DNA from: Acidobacteriota bacterium
GTDB taxonomy: Bacteria > Acidobacteriota > Vicinamibacteria > Vicinamibacterales > 2-12-FULL-66-21
Direction: 5' to 3'
DNA: 13,284 bases
Assembly: GCA_020200195.1 (NCBI GenBank)
Contig: JAIVJE010000017.1
Location: 1 to 13,284 of the forward strand
Part shown: positions 7,171 to 13,284 of the stretch, piece by piece
How positions within the stretch are numbered: position 1 is the stretch's first letter
Layout: each line of letters begins with the position of its first letter
Position numbers and translations under genes: made by a program
Notes under the pieces: model-generated
What the model was told of the DNA's origin: nothing
What the model saw: the letters and a program-made list of their open reading frames with translations, nothing else
The model's database searches: none

Positions 7171-9087
7171 ATGCCGGTAACTGATCGCGATCAACTTTGC
7201 GTCAATACGATCCGCACATTGTCCATGGATGCGGTCCAGCGGGCGAACTCGGGTCACCCCGGGACGCCCATGGCGATGGCGCCCGTCGCGTACGCGCTGT
7301 GGCAGCGCCACCTGCGGTTCGACCCCAACGATCCCATCTGGCCCGATCGCGACCGCTTCGTGCTGTCGATGGGGCATGCGTCGATGCTGCTCTACTCGAT
7401 GCTGCACCTCTGCGGCGTCAAGGCGGTGAACCCGAAATACGAAACGCTGGGCGAGCTGTCAGTCACCCTCGACGACATCAAGCGCTTTCGGCAACTCGAC
7501 AGCAAGTGTCCGGGCCACCCGGAGTACCGCTGGACCTCGGGGATCGAAACCACGACCGGGCCGCTCGGGCAGGGCGTGGCTACGAGCGTGGGCATGGCGA
7601 TCGCCGGCAAGTGGCTGGCCGCGTCCTTCAACCGTCCCGATTTTCCGATGTTCGGCTACCGCGTCTACGCGCTGGCCGGAGACGGCTGCATGATGGAGGG
7701 GATTTCGGGCGAGGCCGCCTCGATGGCGGGCCATCTCGCGCTCGACAACCTCTGCTGGATCTACGACAACAACAAGATCACGATTGAAGGGCACACCGAC
7801 CTTGCCTTCAGCGAGGACGTCGCCACCCGGTTCATCGGCTACGGCTGGAACGTCACGCGTGTGGGGGACGCCAACGATCTGGCGATGCTCGATCGCGCCT
7901 TCGAGACGGCTGAGAAGACGCCCGGCCGGCCGACGTTGATTATTGTCGACAGCCACATCGGCTACGGTTCGCCCACCAAGCAGGACAGCCACGCCGCGCA
8001 TGGCGAGCCGCTCGGTGCCGACGAGATCCGCGCGACCAAGCGCTTCTATGGATGGCCGGAGGATGCCGAGTTCCTGGTGCCTGACGGCGTACGCGAGCAC
8101 TTTGCCGAGGGCATCGGCGCGCGCGGCGCGCGGCTGCGAGCCGACTGGTCGGCACGGTTCGACAACTACAAGAAGAAGTTTGCGAAGGACGCGGATGCAC
8201 TCGACCGCATGCAGCGGCGGTTGATGCCTGACGGCTGGGACAAGAACCTGCCCACGTTCCCGCCGGATCCGAAGGGCATGGGCGGGCGTGATGCGTCGGC
8301 CAAGGTGCTGAACGCCATTGCGCCCGGCATCCCGTGGTTGATCGGCGGGTCCGCCGATCTTGCGCCCTCCACGAAAACGCGCCTGACGTTCCCCGAAGCC
8401 GGTGACTTCGAGGCGGGCTCCTACAGCGGCCGCAATTTTCACTTCGGCATCCGCGAGCACGCGATGGGCGCCGTCCTCAACGGGCTCTCGCTGTCCAAGA
8501 TCCGGCCCTATGGCTCGGGCTTTCTCATCTTCAGCGACTATGGGCGCGCGCCGATCCGGCTGGCCGCGATCATGGAGATTCCGGTCATCTATGTTTTTAC
8601 ACACGATTCGATCGGCGTCGGCGAAGACGGCCCCACGCACCAACCGGTGGAGCACCTGCTCTCGCTGCGGGCAATTCCCGGCCTGATCACGATCCGCCCC
8701 GGTGACGCCAACGAAGTCGCCGAGGCGTGGCGGGTGATCCTCGAGCTGCGTCACGAGCCGACGGCCCTCGTGTTGTCCCGTCAGCCACTGCCGACTCTGG
8801 ATCGCAGCCGCTACGCGTCGGCCTCCGGCCTTGCGAAAGGCGCCTACGTGCTGGCCGACGGCAGCGGCGGTTCGCCGGACGTCCTGCTCCTCGGCACCGG
8901 CAGCGAGGTCTCGCTGTGCGTGTCGGCCCTCGAGCAACTCACCAAGGAAGGCATCCGCAGCCGGGTCGTCAGCATGCCGTGCTGGGCGGCAACGTGGTGC
9001 GTCAATGAAAATTGTCGTCGGCTCGGACCACGCGGGCTTCGACCTGAAGCAGCAGATGGCCGCTACCCTCCGCAAGGAAGGGCATGA
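7171..9087 (+). CDS. tkt: Transketolase, C-terminal domain lost and replaced by out-of-frame tail
   Basis: Transketolase is a thiamine diphosphate enzyme that moves two-carbon units between ketose and aldose phosphates in the non-oxidative pentose phosphate pathway. Its pyrimidine-binding and pyrophosphate-binding parts are intact: NSGHPGTPM with His29, GDG at 170-172 with NNKITIEG about 30 residues later (Mg/ThDP motif), and FGIREHAMGA with Glu429 as the usual cofactor-activating glutamate. Homology runs to VVSMPCW (599-605), which opens the C-terminal domain. Transketolases normally continue there for about 80 more residues. Here the frame instead reads AATWCVNENCRRLGPRGLRP and further unrelated residues, overlapping rpiB by 83 bases to the TGA at 9085-9087. 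That tail is rpiB sequence in the wrong frame. The gene leads the cluster. The catalytic part could be active, but stability and function of the truncated product are uncertain. Confidence 0.88.
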   Translation: MPVTDRDQLCVNTIRTLSMDAVQRANSGHPGTPMAMAPVAYALWQRHLRFDPNDPIWPDRDRFVLSMGHASMLLYSMLHLCGVKAVNPKYETLGELSVTLDDIKRFRQLDSKCPGHPEYRWTSGIETTTGPLGQGVATSVGMAIAGKWLAASFNRPDFPMFGYRVYALAGDGCMMEGISGEAASMAGHLALDNLCWIYDNNKITIEGHTDLAFSEDVATRFIGYGWNVTRVGDANDLAMLDRAFETAEKTPGRPTLIIVDSHIGYGSPTKQDSHAAHGEPLGADEIRATKRFYGWPEDAEFLVPDGVREHFAEGIGARGARLRADWSARFDNYKKKFAKDADALDRMQRRLMPDGWDKNLPTFPPDPKGMGGRDASAKVLNAIAPGIPWLIGGSADLAPSTKTRLTFPEAGDFEAGSYSGRNFHFGIREHAMGAVLNGLSLSKIRPYGSGFLIFSDYGRAPIRLAAIMEIPVIYVFTHDSIGVGEDGPTHQPVEHLLSLRAIPGLITIRPGDANEVAEAWRVILELRHEPTALVLSRQPLPTLDRSRYASASGLAKGAYVLADGSGGSPDVLLLGTGSEVSLCVSALEQLTKEGIRSRVVSMPCWAATWCVNENCRRLGPRGLRPEAADGRYPPQGRA

Positions 9088-9454
9088 AGTCATCGACGTC
9101 GGCACGGACACCACGGCCCCCGTGGACTACCCGGACTTTGCAGAGGCCGTCGCGTCCGCCGTGCGTGATGGCCGCGCCGAACGCGGCGTGCTGATCTGCG
9201 GGAGCGGCGTGGGCGCGTCGGTTGCGGCGAACAAGCTCCCGGGCATCAGGGCCGCCATCTGCCACGACACGTATTCCGCCCATCAGGGTGTTGAGCACGA
9301 CGACATGAACGTACTGGTGCTTGGAGGGCGCATCGTCGGACCGGCGCTGGCCCATGATCTCGTGCGCGCCTACGTCGCGGCGCGGTACACCGGCGAGGCA
9401 CGGCACGCACGACGCCTCGCGAAGATAACGGCGCTCGAAACGCGCTATCGTTAG
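9005..9454 (+). CDS. rpiB: Ribose-5-phosphate isomerase B (RpiB/LacAB family)
   Basis: This complete 149-residue enzyme interconverts ribose-5-phosphate and ribulose-5-phosphate, linking the gnd product to the transketolase reaction. Family signatures are MKIVVGSDHAGFDLK (Asp8-His9), VDYPDFA (40-46), and GVLICGSGVGASVAANKLPG (61-80), where Cys65 is at the position of the catalytic cysteine of E. coli-type RpiB. IRAAICHDTYSAHQGVEHDD (81-100) and MNVLVLGGRIVG (101-112) also fit. The ATG at 9005 begins exactly at the family N-terminus. It has no convincing Shine-Dalgarno, but its ATG overlaps a TGA (ATGA) in another frame, which looks like the coupled end of the original transketolase. A longer in-frame ORF begins at 8831 and would overlap tkt; I reject that start. 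It is followed 25 bp later by the transaldolase fusion. Confidence 0.95.
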   Translation: MKIVVGSDHAGFDLKQQMAATLRKEGHEVIDVGTDTTAPVDYPDFAEAVASAVRDGRAERGVLICGSGVGASVAANKLPGIRAAICHDTYSAHQGVEHDDMNVLVLGGRIVGPALAHDLVRAYVAARYTGEARHARRLAKITALETRYR

Positions 9455-9467
9455 GCCCTTACGGGCC
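9454..9467 (+). repeat. Short hairpin between rpiB and tal-pgi
   Basis: GGCCC (9454-9458) and GGGCC (9463-9467) pair perfectly around a TTAC loop. The stem begins in the rpiB stop codon and ends just before the GGGAG ribosome binding site of the next gene. There is no T-run. It may modulate translation or mRNA stability between the two genes, or be chance in GC-rich sequence. Confidence 0.3.
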
Positions 9468-9472
9468 GGGAG
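9468..9472 (+). promoter_or_regulatory. Ribosome binding site of tal-pgi
   Basis: GGGAG lies 7 bases before the ATG at 9480. It favours that ATG over the adjacent in-frame GTG at 9477. Confidence 0.6.
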
Positions 9473-9479
9473 TGTTGTG

Positions 9480-12368
9480 ATGAGCAGGGGATCTTTTCGT
9501 TCGCCGGCGGTCGCGAATCCCGTGGCGGCACTGCCACAGCAGTACGGCCAGTCGGTATGGTTTGATTTCATCCGTCGCAGCCTCATCGCCAGCGGCGAGC
9601 TCCAATGCCTGATCGACGACGACGCCTTGGGAGGTGTGACCTCGAATCCAGCGATCTTCGAGAAAGCAATCGATGGCAGCGACGACTACAAAGCGGCCAT
9701 CGCGGAGGTCGCAACCGAACCCGGGCTGACAGCCAAGGCTGTCTACGAACGGCTCGCAGTGAAAGACATTCAGGATGCGGCCGATACGCTTCGGCCTGTC
9801 TACGACAGGACGCACGCGCGTGACGGGTATGTGAGTCTGGAGGTCGCGCCGGACCTTGCCAACGATACGGCGGCCACGTTGGAAGAAGCACGCCGGTTGT
9901 GGAGCACGGTGTCGCGGCCCAATGTCATGGTCAAGGTGCCCGCGACGCCCGCGGGACTGCCGGCCATCAGAACGCTCATTTCCGAGGGGATCAACATCAA
10001 CGTCACGCTGCTCTTCGCGCGGGACGCCTACGAGGCGGTGGCGCGCGCCTACCTCGAAGGTCTGGAGGCGCGGGACCAGAAAGGCGGATCGCTCGCCGGC
10101 GTGGCAAGCGTGGCGAGCTTCTTCGTCAGCCGCATCGACAGCGCGGTGGATGCGCTTCTGGCCGAAAAGCTGAAGCACGCGACCGGCGCGGAAGCCGCAC
10201 AGCTCACGGCGCTCCAGGGCAAAGTCGCGATCGCGAACGCGAAGCTTGCCTATCGCAGCTACCAGAAGATCTTCTCAGGCCCGCGGTGGGAAGCGCTGGC
10301 GAAGAAGGGCGCCCAGACGCAGCGGGTCCTGTGGGCCAGCACCGGGACGAAGAACCCGCATTACCGGGACGTCCTCTACGTCGAGGAGCTGATCGGACCC
10401 GACACGGTCAACACCATGCCGCCTGAAACACTGGCCGCGTTCCGCGATCACGGTCAGCCCAGGCACAGCCTCGAAGAGAACGTCGCCGGAGCGGAGGAGA
10501 TTCTCGGCAATCTCGAGAAGACCGGCATCTCGCTGAAAGAGGTGACCGACTCGCTGCTCGCCGACGGCATCAGGAAGTTCACCGAGCCATTCGCGAAGCT
10601 GCTGAAGGCTGTGGAACGGCGCTGCCGCGAAGCCAACCATGCCCGCATCAACGCGATGACGTACGTGCTGCCGTCCGGACTTGCGGGTGACGTCGCGAAG
10701 AAGCTGCCGGACTGGGACACTCAGGGAGGAACGCGACGCCTCTTCGCCGGAGACGGAACGCTTTGGACGGGCGCCGACGAACCGCATTGGATCGGCTGGA
10801 TTGGCATCGTGGACCAGCAGCTCGACGATCTGGCGCCGTTGCTCGCGCTGCGGGAGGAAGTCCACAGAGATGGTTTCCGCCACGTTCTGCTGCTCGGCAT
10901 GGGCGGCTCGAGCCTCTGCCCGGAAGTCTGGAAGGAAACATTCGGCAAGGTCGCCGGCTGGCCTGAGCTCCTGATTCTCGATTCCACTGACCCTGTGCAG
11001 GTGCAGTCGATCGCCGACAAGATTGACCCTGCCAAGACGCTCTTCATCGTGTCCAGCAAGTCGGGCTCGACGCTCGAGCCAAACATCTTCAAGTCGTACT
11101 TCCTGGAAAAGGCGAAGCGCGCTGTCGGCGCGGATGCGGCGGCGACCCGCTTCGTGGCCGTGACCGACCCGGGATCGAACCTGGAGAAGGACGCGACAGC
11201 CGAACGGTTCCGGGACGTGTTCCCAGGCGTCAAGAGCATCGGTGGTCGGTACTCTGCGCTGTCGAACTTCGGTATGGTGCCGGCGGCTGCCATGGGCCTG
11301 GACGTGGAAAAGCTGCTGGACGAAGCTCAGCGGATGTTGCACGCGTGTGACCCTGGTGTGCCTGCCGAAGAAAACCCCGGCCTTTTACTCGGCACCATTC
11401 TGGGTGTCGCGGCAGGCACAGGCATCGACAAGCTGACGCTCGTAGCGTCTCCGGGAATTTCGGACCTCGGTGCGTGGCTCGAGCAGTTGATAGCCGAGTC
11501 CACCGGCAAGGAAGGCAAAGGGATTATCCCGATCGACCGTGAAAAGCCTGCGCCACCCGACACGTACGGCGAGGACCGCCTCTTCGCGTATTTGCGACTC
11601 GAGGAGGCTCCCGACTGGGCGCAGGATGCGGCCGTAGCGGCGCTCGAGAAGGCCGGCCGGCCCGTGGTGACCATCCGCGTTGCCACGAAGTACGACCTCG
11701 CCGAAGAATTCGTGCGCTGGGAGATCGCGACCGCGATTGCCGGGTCCGTTCTGGGAATCAACCCCTTCAATCAACCGGACGTCGAGGCGAGCAAGATTGC
11801 GACGAAAGCGATCACCACCGAGTACGAGAAGACGGGAACGCTGCCCCCCGAGACGCCGTTCTTCGAAGCCGACGGCGTCAAGCTCTTCACCGATGGCGCG
11901 AACCGTGACGCGCTCACCAAGGCCGCTGGTGATTCGCCGACGCTCGCGAGTTACCTCAAAGCGCACCTCGATCGCCTCGGCAAAGGGGATTATTTCGGCC
12001 TGCTGGCCTACGTGCCGATGACCGCGGACAACGAACAGACGTTGCAGGCGGCGCGACATCGCGTGCGCGACCGGAAGAAGGTCGCGACGTGCCTGGGCTT
12101 CGGCCCACGTTTTCTGCATTCGACCGGCCAGGCTTACAAAGGCGGGCCGAACAGCGGGGTGTTCCTGCAGGTGACGTGTGACGATCCCGTCGATGTCCCC
12201 GTCCCCGGCCAGAAGTACACGTTCGGGGTCGTCAAAGCCGCCCAGGCGCGGGGTGATTTCGAAGTGTTGTCGGAGCGGAAGCGCCGCGCGCTTCGCGTGC
12301 ACCTCGGCGCCGATTTGGCGGCGGGTCTCAGGACGCTGCATGCCGCCATCGAGAAGGCTCTCGGATAA
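9480..12368 (+). CDS. tal-pgi: Bifunctional transaldolase / phosphoglucose isomerase
   Basis: A single 962-residue protein joins two enzymes. The N-terminal part (about 1-370) is a transaldolase, which transfers dihydroxyacetone units between sugar phosphates. It shows GVTSNPAIFEKAI (52-64), VSLEVAPDLA, and MVKVPAT with Lys152 as the likely Schiff-base lysine. NINVTLLFARDAYEAVARAY, VASFFVSRIDSAVDALL and VLWASTGTKNPHYRDVLY complete it. The C-terminal part (about 380-962) is a phosphoglucose isomerase, interconverting glucose-6-phosphate and fructose-6-phosphate. It shows LLLGMGGSSLC (GMGGSS 473-478), the sugar-phosphate site VSSKSGSTLEP (SSKSGST 525-531), GGRYSALSNFGMVPAAAMGL, and a C-terminal HSTGQAYKGGPNSGVFLQ (HSTGQ 880-884). 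Both halves look complete, and the length is normal for these known natural fusions. It lies between rpiB and gnd on the same strand. Confidence 0.94.
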   Translation: MSRGSFRSPAVANPVAALPQQYGQSVWFDFIRRSLIASGELQCLIDDDALGGVTSNPAIFEKAIDGSDDYKAAIAEVATEPGLTAKAVYERLAVKDIQDAADTLRPVYDRTHARDGYVSLEVAPDLANDTAATLEEARRLWSTVSRPNVMVKVPATPAGLPAIRTLISEGININVTLLFARDAYEAVARAYLEGLEARDQKGGSLAGVASVASFFVSRIDSAVDALLAEKLKHATGAEAAQLTALQGKVAIANAKLAYRSYQKIFSGPRWEALAKKGAQTQRVLWASTGTKNPHYRDVLYVEELIGPDTVNTMPPETLAAFRDHGQPRHSLEENVAGAEEILGNLEKTGISLKEVTDSLLADGIRKFTEPFAKLLKAVERRCREANHARINAMTYVLPSGLAGDVAKKLPDWDTQGGTRRLFAGDGTLWTGADEPHWIGWIGIVDQQLDDLAPLLALREEVHRDGFRHVLLLGMGGSSLCPEVWKETFGKVAGWPELLILDSTDPVQVQSIADKIDPAKTLFIVSSKSGSTLEPNIFKSYFLEKAKRAVGADAAATRFVAVTDPGSNLEKDATAERFRDVFPGVKSIGGRYSALSNFGMVPAAAMGLDVEKLLDEAQRMLHACDPGVPAEENPGLLLGTILGVAAGTGIDKLTLVASPGISDLGAWLEQLIAESTGKEGKGIIPIDREKPAPPDTYGEDRLFAYLRLEEAPDWAQDAAVAALEKAGRPVVTIRVATKYDLAEEFVRWEIATAIAGSVLGINPFNQPDVEASKIATKAITTEYEKTGTLPPETPFFEADGVKLFTDGANRDALTKAAGDSPTLASYLKAHLDRLGKGDYFGLLAYVPMTADNEQTLQAARHRVRDRKKVATCLGFGPRFLHSTGQAYKGGPNSGVFLQVTCDDPVDVPVPGQKYTFGVVKAAQARGDFEVLSERKRRALRVHLGADLAAGLRTLHAAIEKALG

Positions 12369-12373
12369 GGAGG
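12367..12373 (+). promoter_or_regulatory. Strong ribosome binding site of gnd
   Basis: AAGGAGG is a near-perfect Shine-Dalgarno sequence placed 5 bases before the ATG at 12379. Its first two bases are part of the TAA stop of tal-pgi, so the genes are tightly packed and very probably co-transcribed. Confidence 0.75.
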
Positions 12374-12378
12374 AAGCG

Positions 12379-13284
12379 ATGCAGTTCGGGATGATCGGGC
12401 TCGGGCGGATGGGCGGGGGCATGGTGCGCCGGCTCCTGCGCGCCGGCCACACGTGTGTGGTCTACGATCGCGGGCCCCAGGTCGTTGAGGCCCTGGCCAA
12501 GGATGGCGCGACAGGTTCCTCGTCGCTCGCCGATTTTGTCAACAAGCTCGAGAAGCCGCGAGCGGTGTGTCTCATGGTCCCCGCCGCCGTCGTCGATTCA
12601 TCTCTGTCGGAACTGGAGCCGCTGCTGGAAAAGGGAGACACCATCATCGATGGCGGCAACTCGTGTTATCAGGACGACATCGCCCGCGCGAAACGGCTCG
12701 CTGCCAAAGGACTTCACTATGTCGATATGGGAACGTCCGGTGGAGTCTGGGGACTCGAGCGCGGCTACTGCCTCATGATCGGCGGCGAGACTGACGTGGT
12801 CAAACGCCTCGACCCGATCTTTGCTGCCCTTGCGCCCGGGCAGGGGGACGTTCCGCCCAGCCCGGGGCGAGAGAAGCTCTCCAGTACCGCCGAGCGCGGG
12901 TATCTACACTGCGGCCCGAACGGCGCCGGCCATTTCGTGAAGATGGTTCACAACGGGATCGAGTACGGACTGATGGCCGCGTACGCCGAGGGTTTGAACA
13001 TCCTGAAGCACGCGAATGTCGGCAAGGCCAGCCACGCGGCGGACGCGGAGACCACACCGCTCCGGAATCCCGAACACTACCAGTACGACTTCAACCTCGC
13101 CGACATCACCGAGCTCTGGCGCCGCGGAAGCGTCGTCACGTCCTGGCTCCTCGATCTCACCGCCAGCGCCCTCGCCAAGGATGGGAACCTCGAAAAGTTC
13201 GGCGGAAAGATCGCCGATTCGGGCGAAGGCCGCTGGACCGTGGCGGCCGCCAACGACGAAGGCGTGCCGGCACTCGTGCTGACC
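12379..13284 (+). CDS. gnd: 6-phosphogluconate dehydrogenase, decarboxylating (3' end beyond window)
   Basis: 302 codons are visible and open to the right edge. The enzyme oxidises and decarboxylates 6-phosphogluconate to ribulose-5-phosphate with NAD(P)+. The Rossmann start is MQFGMIGLGRMGGGMVRRLL (GLGRMG 7-12). It is followed by DGGNS (91-95), GTSGGVWG (118-125) and the catalytic block GHFVKMVHNGIEYG, with Lys188 and Glu195 at the spacing used in the family. The sequence resembles the short single-unit type (about 300-340 residues, YqeC/GndA-like) rather than the roughly 470-residue dimeric type, because DITELWRRGSVVTSWLLDLT and DSGEGRW appear early and little should remain beyond ANDEGVPALVLT. 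I estimate some 25-40 residues are missing. Whether it prefers NAD+ or NADP+ is not clear; VYDRG after the Rossmann motif (Asp30) may point to NAD+. It uses the product of pgl. Confidence 0.93.
   Translation, partial: MQFGMIGLGRMGGGMVRRLLRAGHTCVVYDRGPQVVEALAKDGATGSSSLADFVNKLEKPRAVCLMVPAAVVDSSLSELEPLLEKGDTIIDGGNSCYQDDIARAKRLAAKGLHYVDMGTSGGVWGLERGYCLMIGGETDVVKRLDPIFAALAPGQGDVPPSPGREKLSSTAERGYLHCGPNGAGHFVKMVHNGIEYGLMAAYAEGLNILKHANVGKASHAADAETTPLRNPEHYQYDFNLADITELWRRGSVVTSWLLDLTASALAKDGNLEKFGGKIADSGEGRWTVAAANDEGVPALVLT

Noticed and set aside
8831..9004. Longer rpiB form starting inside tkt
   Set aside because: The extra 58 residues are tkt sequence out of frame and match nothing in RpiB. The family N-terminus (MKIVVGSDHAG) begins exactly at 9005.
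7459..9114. 551-codon minus-strand open frame opposite transketolase
   Set aside because: Antisense shadow of the strongly conserved tkt reading frame in GC-rich DNA. The same holds for the minus-strand frames at 2548-3705, 3895-4821, 10275-11342 and 11385-12452.
1..13284. CRISPR array, prophage, insertion sequence, tRNA or rRNA, or a new defence or biosynthetic system
   Set aside because: No regularly spaced repeats, transposase or integrase motifs, or structural-RNA signatures were seen. Every intact gene belongs to a recognisable family, and the groupings are ordinary metabolism or transport.

Overview
This is a GC-rich window, densely coded on both strands, that reads like a member of the Acidobacteriota, most plausibly class Vicinamibacteria. 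The main pointers are a full-length ADOP-type permease (acidobacterial duplicated orphan permease) beside the wreck of a second one, a secreted CocE/NonD-type hydrolase, a DUF4097-like secreted protein, and a transaldolase/phosphoglucose-isomerase fusion. The taxonomic call is inference from gene content; no rRNA or tRNA gene is present.

Layout. The left part (1-2467) is on the minus strand: a CocE/NonD-type S15 serine hydrolase with a signal peptide, broken by one frameshift near 2233, followed by a secreted NGG-repeat (DUF4097-like) protein that runs off the left edge. Across a 158-bp divergent spacer, 2626-5891 is a tight plus-strand trio: an intact 804-aa ADOP permease, a 103-aa YgjP/SprT-like metallopeptidase that has only the catalytic half of its family, and a RimJ/RimL-type GNAT acetyltransferase. 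Next, 5972-6274 is a pseudogene made of three recognisable pieces of a second ADOP, with over 2 kb missing.

The right half (6279-13284) is a pentose phosphate cluster. 6-phosphogluconolactonase (pgl) lies on the minus strand. Divergent from it is the plus-strand series transketolase (tkt), ribose-5-phosphate isomerase B (rpiB), bifunctional transaldolase/phosphoglucose isomerase (tal-pgi) and decarboxylating 6-phosphogluconate dehydrogenase (gnd, cut by the right edge). Together these enzymes take 6-phosphogluconolactone to ribulose-5-phosphate plus NADPH or NADH, then through the non-oxidative branch back to fructose-6-phosphate and glucose-6-phosphate. Glucose-6-phosphate dehydrogenase (zwf) is the one missing step and may lie beyond the right edge. 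The fusion's isomerase half closes the loop, allowing cyclic use of the pathway.

The most notable observations are lesions. The transketolase lacks about 80 C-terminal residues and runs out of frame into rpiB; a separate frame ends in a TGA overlapping the rpiB ATG, which suggests the original stop is still there and a block of the gene was lost. The CocE hydrolase is frameshifted, the second ADOP is a three-piece relic, and the YgjP peptidase lacks its N-terminal half. I see no CRISPR array, phage, insertion sequence, toxin-antitoxin or recognisable defence system, and I do not think the window holds a new multi-gene system. No stretch over 300 bp is without a gene or gene remnant.
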